DNA of 13,047 nt from Sediminibacterium sp. (GTDB lineage: Bacteria; Bacteroidota; Bacteroidia; Chitinophagales; Chitinophagaceae). Positions 9,384-13,047 of this stretch are shown here, in pieces. The notes below the pieces were generated by a model, which saw only the letters and a list, made by a program, of their open reading frames with translations, ran no database searches and was not told the DNA's origin. The stretch spans positions 1-13,047 of the forward strand of contig JAGNTI010000020.1 of NCBI GenBank assembly GCA_017987615.1, given 5' to 3'. The position numbers and the translations under genes were made by a program. The first letter of the stretch is position 1, and each line of letters starts with the position of its first letter.

Positions 9384-9833
9384 ATGCAAACAACAATAAG
9401 ACGCGCTACAATAGAAGATTGCCCAAGCATGCTTGGCCTTATTCAGGAACTAGCTGTTTATGAAAAAGCACCAGACGAAGTAACCGTTACACTTTCACAT
9501 TTTGAACAAAGTGGTTTTGGTGAAAACCCGGTGTGGTGGGCCTTTGTAGCAGAAACTGATAACACCATTGTAGGCTTTGCATTGTATTATATTAGATACA
9601 GTACTTGGAAAGGACAATGCTTGTATCTCGAAGATTTTATTGTAACCGAAAAAATGCGTGGCAAAGGCATTGGCAAATTACTATTTGACAGGATTGTACA
9701 GGAAACAAAAGACAAAGGTTTTTCAAGAATGGTATGGCAAGTACTCGAATGGAATGAGCCTGCCATTAACTTTTATAAAAAATACAAAGCCAACCTCGAT
9801 CCAGAGTGGATCAATGGCATATTAGATATATAA
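9384..9833 (+). CDS. GNAT N-acetyltransferase, spermidine/thialysine acetyltransferase (SSAT) type
   Basis: A 149-residue GNAT-fold enzyme expected to transfer acetyl from acetyl-CoA to an amine. The acetyl-CoA pyrophosphate loop is MRGKGIGKLL (91-100). The segment YSTWKGQCLYLEDFIV (72-87) and the C-terminal LEWNEPAINFYKKY (121-134) closely match the eukaryotic SSAT1/SSAT2 pattern (YLEDFFV; EWNEPSINFYK), so a polyamine or thialysine-like amine is a reasonable substrate guess; the exact substrate is not determined by these motifs. Tyr131 occupies the place of the family's general acid. It follows the Cys/Met enzyme by 23 bases on the same strand and is likely the last gene of the fabH set. Its stop lies 7 bases from the fabD stop on the other strand, with no obvious hairpin between them. 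Confidence 0.88.
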   Translation: MQTTIRRATIEDCPSMLGLIQELAVYEKAPDEVTVTLSHFEQSGFGENPVWWAFVAETDNTIVGFALYYIRYSTWKGQCLYLEDFIVTEKMRGKGIGKLLFDRIVQETKDKGFSRMVWQVLEWNEPAINFYKKYKANLDPEWINGILDI

Positions 9834-9840
9834 ATTACAA

Positions 9841-10734
9841 CTAACTTAATCCGTTTACAACCGCTTCTTTGTATACTTTTTGTACAAGACCTTGTAATAC
9901 TTTGCCCGGACCAACTTCCGTAAAATGTGTAGCACCATCAGCAACCATTTGCTCTACTGTTTGCGTCCATTTTACAGCGCCCGTTAATTGATTGATTAAA
10001 TTTTGCTTGATAGCAGATGGATCTGTAACGGCTGCAGCCACTACGTTTTGATATACCGGGCAAATTGGATTTGCGAAATTTGTTGCTTCGATGGCTGCCG
10101 CTAATTCTTCACGAGCTGGGGCCATTAATGGACTATGAAAAGCACCTCCTACTGGAAGTACCAGTGCACGCTTTGCACCAGCAGCTTTCATTCTTTCACA
10201 TGCTATTTCAATTCCCTTTACAGAACCACTTATTACTAATTGACCTGGACAGTTATAATTTGCTGCTACCACCACTTCATTTGTTTCAGCCATTACTTCT
10301 GCGCAAATTGTTGCCACCACATCATCTGCAAGTGCTAATACAGCAGCCATAGTAGAAGGTACCAATTCACATGCTTTTTGCATAGCAGCCGCTCTAATAC
10401 TTACGAGTTTTAATGCGTCTTCAAACTCCAACACACCATTGGCTACTAGTGCCGAAAATTCACCCAACGAATGTCCAGCAACCATATCAGGTGTGCCGTG
10501 CTCCAGCGTATTGTAAGCAATAACAGAATGTAAGAAAACAGCAGGCTGCGTTACATTCGTTTGCTTTAAGGCTTCATCAGTGCCATTAAACATCACTTCA
10601 CTAATATCAAAACCTAATATTGTATTAGCCCTGTCAAATAATTCTTTGGCTCCAGCACTCGTTTCATACAAAGCCTTCCCCATTCCAATAAATTGAGAAC
10701 CTTGACCTGGAAATACATACGCGTGACTACTCAT
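9841..10734 (-). CDS. fabD: malonyl-CoA:ACP transacylase
   Basis: FabD moves malonyl from CoA to acyl carrier protein, supplying the extender for fatty-acid synthesis. The protein is 297 residues from the ATG at 10734, close to E. coli FabD. The N-terminal VFPGQGSQFIGMG (8-20) supplies oxyanion-hole Gln11. Nucleophile Ser89 is in AGHSLGEFSAL, Arg114 (SIRAAAMQ) would bind the malonyl carboxylate, His200 is in GGAFHSPLM, and Gln249 in INQLTGAVKW matches E. coli Gln250. The frame could extend 7 codons to a TTG at 10755, but MSSHAYVFPGQ is the typical family start. It lies just downstream of the folE terminator and so needs its own start of transcription or read-through. It converges on the fabH set, so fabH and fabD are close but on opposite strands. 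Confidence 0.95.
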   Translation of the reverse strand: MSSHAYVFPGQGSQFIGMGKALYETSAGAKELFDRANTILGFDISEVMFNGTDEALKQTNVTQPAVFLHSVIAYNTLEHGTPDMVAGHSLGEFSALVANGVLEFEDALKLVSIRAAAMQKACELVPSTMAAVLALADDVVATICAEVMAETNEVVVAANYNCPGQLVISGSVKGIEIACERMKAAGAKRALVLPVGGAFHSPLMAPAREELAAAIEATNFANPICPVYQNVVAAAVTDPSAIKQNLINQLTGAVKWTQTVEQMVADGATHFTEVGPGKVLQGLVQKVYKEAVVNGLS

Positions 10735-10752
10735 AGGTAATGATTTAGGACC

Positions 10753-10760
10753 CAAAGTAA
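10753..10760 (-). promoter_or_regulatory. possible -7 element for fabD
   Basis: On the minus strand, TTACTTTG lies between the folE terminator and the fabD ATG, about 18 bases upstream of the start codon. It matches TAnnTTTG except at the second base. The space upstream where a TTTG -33 box would sit is occupied by the terminator hairpin and contains none, so the call is weak. It is listed because fabD needs a transcription start after the terminator. Confidence 0.25.
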
Positions 10761-10794
10761 ATAAAAAACCCCGACACTTTTAATGTCGGGGTTT
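10761..10794 (-). terminator. rho-independent terminator of folE
   Basis: An 11-bp perfect stem (10766-10776 pairing with 10784-10794, core CCCCGACA/TGTCGGGG) encloses a 7-base loop. Read on the minus strand it is followed by TTTTTTAT, a good U-tract, and it begins 17 bases after the folE stop. On the plus strand the trailing sequence is TTT then A-rich, so termination in that direction would be weak, and no plus-strand gene ends here. Confidence 0.92.
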
Positions 10795-10811
10795 AAAAAA
10801 TAAATGAGTAC

Positions 10812-11531
10812 TTAAAACTGTGTATTCAAACCCAAATAACGTAAAAACTCTTCTCTTACTTTTTCATCTTTAAACTTACCACCATAAAAAGCAGTAACCG
10901 TAGATGAAGTATCATCTTCAACGCCTCTACTTGCTACGCATAAATGCTTTGCATCGATTAAAACGGCCACATCATCTGTGCCTAAGTCTTTTTGTAATTC
11001 TTTGGCAATTTGCATGGTTAAGCGTTCTTGCACTTGTGGGCGTTTAGCAAAATAATCTACAAGGCGGTTTAATTTACTCAAGCCAACTACAGTGCCGTTG
11101 CTAATGTATGCGATATGCGCCTTACCCATGATAGGAACAAAGTGATGCTCACAATTACTGTAAAATGAAATGTTTTTTTCTACCAGCATTTCATTGTACT
11201 TGTACTTATTTTCAAAGAGGGCCATCTTTGGTTTGTTGGCCGGATTTAAACCATTAAAGATTTCTTTAACGTACATTTTAGCTACACGTTTTGGCGTGCC
11301 ACGCAAACTATCGTCTGTAAGATCAAGACCTAGTATGTCCATGATTTCTGCAAATCTTTCTTCGATTGCAGCAATTTTTTCATCTTCTGATTGATCAAAT
11401 GCGCCTGCGCGCATAGGGGTATCCACAGAAGTACTGATATGGTTGTCTCCTGCCGCATCAATTTCCTCTTCTGTAAGAATAATCTTACCATCCTTAAGAT
11501 GGATATTCGACAAAGTTTCGTTCTGTTTCAT
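10812..11531 (-). CDS. folE: GTP cyclohydrolase I (FolE type)
   Basis: FolE opens the guanine ring of GTP and rearranges it to 7,8-dihydroneopterin triphosphate, the entry step to folate and to biopterin-like cofactors. Zinc ligands are Cys127 and His130 in SNCEHHFVPIMG, and Cys198 in KHLCVASRGVED; His129 corresponds to catalytic His112 of E. coli. LRGTPKRVAKMY (77-88), GLSKLNRLVDYFAKRPQ (150-166) and QERLT (168-172) are family hallmarks. The 239-residue length is slightly above E. coli (222); the extra lies in a poorly conserved acidic N-terminus. The ATG at 11531 overlaps the upstream PTPS gene by 38 bases; a later in-frame ATG at 11414 (MRAGAF) would remove the overlap and still keep the whole domain. 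The PTPS neighbour acts on its product. A strong terminator follows. Confidence 0.96.
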   Translation of the reverse strand: MKQNETLSNIHLKDGKIILTEEEIDAAGDNHISTSVDTPMRAGAFDQSEDEKIAAIEERFAEIMDILGLDLTDDSLRGTPKRVAKMYVKEIFNGLNPANKPKMALFENKYKYNEMLVEKNISFYSNCEHHFVPIMGKAHIAYISNGTVVGLSKLNRLVDYFAKRPQVQERLTMQIAKELQKDLGTDDVAVLIDAKHLCVASRGVEDDTSSTVTAFYGGKFKDEKVREEFLRYLGLNTQF

Positions 11532-11910
11532 ATAATCTGATTTTTAAATCTAATGTTGAATTAATTTTTGCTCTTAAAAGTTCGTAAATCACCACTGCAA
11601 TATTTTCGGCAGTTGGATTCAGTGTTGCAAAAAATGTAGTGTCAAGGTTTAAGTTTTTATGATCAAACCTAGCGAGCACTTCAAGTTTAATAAGATCACT
11701 TAATTTTTTGGTATCTATTACATAACCCGTTTCAGGATCTGGATACCCAGTAACCTGAACAATCAATTCATAGTTGTGGCCATGAAAATTGGGGTTGTTG
11801 CAAAGACCAAATATTTCGTTGTTTTTTTCGGGAGTCCATGCAGGGTTGTGTAACCTGTGCGCGGCATTAAAATGCTCCTTTCTAAAAACAGATACTTTAT
11901 GTTTATCCAT
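11494..11910 (-). CDS. 6-pyruvoyl-tetrahydropterin synthase family protein, PTPS-II type (copy 1)
   Basis: PTPS-fold enzymes convert dihydroneopterin triphosphate, the FolE product, to 6-pyruvoyl-tetrahydropterin or related pterins. The 138-residue protein has the zinc histidines in EHFNAAHRL (near 10-18) and HGH, the catalytic Cys in GLCNNPNFHGHNYE, the Asp-His pair in RFDHKNLNLD, and the pterin-binding Glu segment LYETERNFVEY at the C-terminus. The Cys-to-HGH spacing is C-x5-HGH, as in mammalian PTPS (CNNPNGHGH), not C-x3-HGH as in QueD; automatic annotation would probably call it QueD/6-carboxytetrahydropterin synthase. The ATG at 11910 aligns with the start of the paralog at 12138-12548; the frame continues to a GTG at 11958, giving a basic 16-residue extension without family support. 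It overlaps folE by 38 bases, suggesting coupled translation. Confidence 0.9.
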   Translation of the reverse strand: MDKHKVSVFRKEHFNAAHRLHNPAWTPEKNNEIFGLCNNPNFHGHNYELIVQVTGYPDPETGYVIDTKKLSDLIKLEVLARFDHKNLNLDTTFFATLNPTAENIAVVIYELLRAKINSTLDLKIRLYETERNFVEYPS

Positions 11911-12073
11911 TGCTAAAGCTTTGGGATCTTGTTTTTTGGGACGTACACTTACACCCACATAAAAAATAATTAAATCAAGTAAGTATTTTGTTAATGGCTA
12001 GGCACTGTTTCAGAAGTGTGCTGATCAAGTGGCCCTGCCTTTTGCGTTATACATTAACAAAAGAACCTGACGT

Positions 12074-12081
12074 CAAAGATA
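12074..12081 (-). promoter_or_regulatory. -7 element of probable PTPS copy 1/folE promoter
   Basis: On the minus strand TATCTTTG is an exact match to the Bacteroidota -7 consensus TAnnTTTG. Transcription would start near 12067 and run through PTPS copy 1 and folE to the terminator at 10761-10794. The nearest -33 candidate is only TTTA at 12100-12097, 15 bases upstream, slightly too close, so an activator may be needed. Confidence 0.5.
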
Positions 12082-12109
12082 ATAACAAGACGCTAGTAAA
12101 TTTGTTTAG

Positions 12110-12137
12110 AATGACCTTAAAAAAAGTGAAAATGACC
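12110..12137 (-). repeat. 7-bp direct repeat, 21-bp period, upstream of the PTPS/folE promoter
   Basis: GGTCATT on the minus strand (AATGACC on plus) occurs at 12110-12116 and again at 12131-12137, starts 21 bases apart, or two helical turns. The nearer copy ends about 29 bases before the -7 element. This spacing would suit a regulator binding one face of the helix, but a chance repeat in AT-rich DNA is possible. The distal copy abuts the PTPS copy 2 stop codon. Confidence 0.35.
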
Positions 12138-12548
12138 CTATTTACCGAAATATTCGACGTAAATACGGGGTGTTTCATAGAGTTTTATGCAATGAAGCTC
12201 AACAGAACTAGGCAAATGAGGCGCTAGCTGCTCCCAAATAGCAATTGCCAAATTTTCGGTGCTGCATAGTTTACCCGCCATAAAATCAACATCTAGGTTG
12301 AGGTTTTTATGGTCTAGTTTGTCTACCGCCTGGCTTTTAATTAACTGGCTTAACTTTTTAACGTCGTACACGAACCCTGTTTCCGGATCTGGATTACCCT
12401 TTACGGTAACATACAAATCATAGTTGTGGCCATGCCAATTTTCGTTGGCGCAAACACCAAATACGGCATTGTTTTGCTCATTTGACCAATTAGGATTGTA
12501 TAATTTATGGGCTGCGTTAAAATGTTCTTGTCTTGTTAAATAAACCAT
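12138..12548 (-). CDS. 6-pyruvoyl-tetrahydropterin synthase family protein, PTPS-II type (copy 2)
   Basis: A second PTPS-fold protein of 136 residues, paralogous to the one at 11494-11910; by eye about half the residues are identical and short stretches are conserved at DNA level around the HGH motif. It keeps every catalytic feature: zinc histidines in EHFNAAHKL and HGH, catalytic Cys in GVCANENWHGHNYD (C-x5-HGH spacing), Asp-His in KLDHKNLNLD, CSTENLAIAIWEQL as in mammalian PTPS, and C-terminal IKLYETPRIYVEY. Nothing suggests decay. The ATG at 12548 gives MVYLTRQEHFNAAH, and little frame precedes it. It is read in the same direction as copy 1 and folE, with its own -7 element about 17 bases upstream. 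Whether the copies make different pterins, are expressed under different conditions, or form mixed hexamers cannot be told from sequence. Confidence 0.9.
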   Translation of the reverse strand: MVYLTRQEHFNAAHKLYNPNWSNEQNNAVFGVCANENWHGHNYDLYVTVKGNPDPETGFVYDVKKLSQLIKSQAVDKLDHKNLNLDVDFMAGKLCSTENLAIAIWEQLAPHLPSSVELHCIKLYETPRIYVEYFGK

Positions 12549-12559
12549 CTGACCAATAT

Positions 12560-12593
12560 TTTGGCAAAGGTAGGCAGAATCGGAGTATTTTTG
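12560..12593 (+). promoter_or_regulatory. mqnB promoter (TTTG / TATTTTTG)
   Basis: TTTG at 12560-12563 and TATTTTTG at 12586-12593 match both parts of the Bacteroidota promoter (TTTG, 17-23 base spacer, TAnnTTTG) with a 22-base spacer. Transcription would begin within a few bases of the mqnB ATG at 12600, implying a leaderless or nearly leaderless mRNA. Confidence 0.55.
12565..12572 (-). promoter_or_regulatory. -7 element of probable PTPS copy 2 promoter
   Basis: On the minus strand TACCTTTG is an exact TAnnTTTG match, 17 bases from the PTPS copy 2 ATG, giving a leader of roughly 10 bases. No TTTG is seen at the -33 distance. It lies between the -33 and -7 boxes of the divergent mqnB promoter, so the two polymerase sites would overlap. 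Confidence 0.45.
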
Positions 12594-12599
12594 TACTCT

Positions 12600-13047
12600 A
12601 TGCGGGTAATAATAACAGCTGCCACTAACCTAGAACTAGATGGTTCTGCTAAAAAAGCAAGCCTACTATTTAAAAAAAGCAAACTAAAACTAAGCTTTCA
12701 CGCAACCGGCATAGGCATGCTCGCCTCCGGGGTTAAGCTCACGCAACTGGCTACTGCACACCAACCTGATTTGATCATTCAAATGGGCATTGCCGGCACC
12801 TATATTAAAACAGAGCCCCTTGGAAAAGTAATGGTGGTGGCATCAGAATCCATAGCCGATTTAGGCGTTCGCGAAAATGGAATTTTTAAAGATTTATTTG
12901 AAAGCCAATTAACAAACGAGAATGAAGCGCCCTTTAAGAAAAGAAAATTAATAAACCCTGGTATTAGGTCACTGAATGTTTTGAAATCGGATACGGTGGC
13001 AGCGGTTACCATTAATGAAATAACAACCTCACCTAAACGAATCAAAG
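12600..13047 (+). CDS. mqnB: futalosine hydrolase MqnB (3' end beyond window)
   Basis: MqnB cleaves futalosine (or an aminofutalosine derivative) to hypoxanthine (or adenine) and dehypoxanthine futalosine in the futalosine route to menaquinone; it belongs to the nucleoside phosphorylase/MTA-SAH nucleosidase superfamily. The frame starts at the ATG at 12600 and gives 149 residues before the edge; the family is about 200-230 residues, so the C-terminus with the catalytic Asp/Glu (MEGAA-type segment) is missing. Visible hallmarks are the N-terminal strand MRVIITAATNLEL, ATGIGMLASG (35-44), PDLIIQMGIAGTY (56-68), LGKVMVVASESIADLGVREN (74-93) and VAAVTINEITTSPKRI (133-148). The IADLG segment fits futalosine hydrolase better than MTA/SAH nucleosidase, but without the C-terminus the choice within the superfamily is not final. 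Confidence 0.87.
   Translation, partial: MRVIITAATNLELDGSAKKASLLFKKSKLKLSFHATGIGMLASGVKLTQLATAHQPDLIIQMGIAGTYIKTEPLGKVMVVASESIADLGVRENGIFKDLFESQLTNENEAPFKKRKLINPGIRSLNVLKSDTVAAVTINEITTSPKRIK

Larger units (their letters stand above)
11911..12137. other. 227-base intergenic region between the two PTPS genes
   Basis: No family-supported coding region is visible. On the minus strand it holds a perfect -7 element (12081-12074) and a 7-bp direct repeat (12110-12137). From that promoter the PTPS copy 1 mRNA would have a leader of about 155 bases. A weak hairpin could form around 12004-12020 (GCAC/GTGC arms), but I recognise no known riboswitch and see no terminator after PTPS copy 2. A plus-strand open frame (11988-12227) runs into PTPS copy 2 antisense and shows no protein family. 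Confidence 0.6.

Noticed and set aside
10735..10755. Longer fabD from a TTG (MGPKSLP)
   Set aside because: MSSHAYVFPGQ from the ATG at 10734 is the usual family N-terminus, and the TTG falls inside the candidate -7 element.
11911..11958. Longer PTPS copy 1 from a GTG
   Set aside because: The basic extension has no counterpart in the paralog; the ATG at 11910 aligns with the start of copy 2.
12004..12020. Hairpin in the leader of PTPS copy 1 as a possible riboswitch
   Set aside because: The arms are about 4 bp with mismatches, with no conserved riboswitch core and no following U-tract.
11988..12227. 79-codon plus-strand frame spanning the intergenic region and the 3' end of PTPS copy 2
   Set aside because: No recognisable family, and a third of it is antisense to a secure gene.
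11494..12548. Calling the two PTPS genes queD
   Set aside because: The C-x5-HGH spacing and human-like flanking residues fit PTPS-II; no queC, queE or queF is nearby.
1..13047. Search for tRNA, rRNA, CRISPR, insertion sequences, inverted terminal repeats or prophage genes
   Set aside because: Nothing convincing was found by eye; all sizeable stretches are accounted for by housekeeping or T9SS genes.

Overview
The window looks like a chromosomal segment of a Bacteroidota bacterium, possibly of the Chitinophagia/Sphingobacteriia side (the finer placement is inference only). Three things point there: a giant sprA gene of the type IX secretion system (T9SS), several matches to the Bacteroidota promoter -7 element TAnnTTTG, and a lack of Shine-Dalgarno motifs before genes. 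Base composition is AT-rich, genes are densely packed, and I see no mobile element, RNA gene or CRISPR array.

Layout. Positions 1-7042 (minus strand) hold ruvA followed by sprA. The sprA reading frame is open for 2139 codons and runs off the left edge. A short divergent region (7043-7128) separates this from a plus-strand set at 7129-9833: fabH, a PLP-dependent Cys/Met-metabolism enzyme starting 3 bases after the fabH stop, and a spermidine/thialysine-type GNAT acetyltransferase. This set converges with fabD (minus, 9841-10734). Upstream of fabD is a strong rho-independent terminator that ends a pterin set on the minus strand: folE (GTP cyclohydrolase I) overlapping a 6-pyruvoyl-tetrahydropterin synthase (PTPS) family gene, with a second PTPS paralog a little further upstream. 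At the right edge, a divergent plus-strand gene for futalosine hydrolase (mqnB) begins and is cut by the window end.

How the genes fit together. sprA encodes the outer-membrane translocon of T9SS. fabH and fabD supply fatty-acid initiation and malonyl-ACP. folE and the two PTPS paralogs look like consecutive steps from GTP to 6-pyruvoyl-tetrahydropterin. Both PTPS copies carry the C-x5-HGH motif of true (human-type) PTPS rather than the C-x3-HGH motif of QueD, so the locus resembles the first half of a tetrahydrobiopterin-like route more than queuosine synthesis. mqnB points to menaquinone made by the futalosine route.

I see no clearly new multi-gene system here. The points most worth a second look are the tandem PTPS-II paralogs with folE, the apparently leaderless mqnB behind a full Bacteroidota promoter, the TTG start of sprA, and a helically phased direct repeat upstream of the PTPS/folE promoter.
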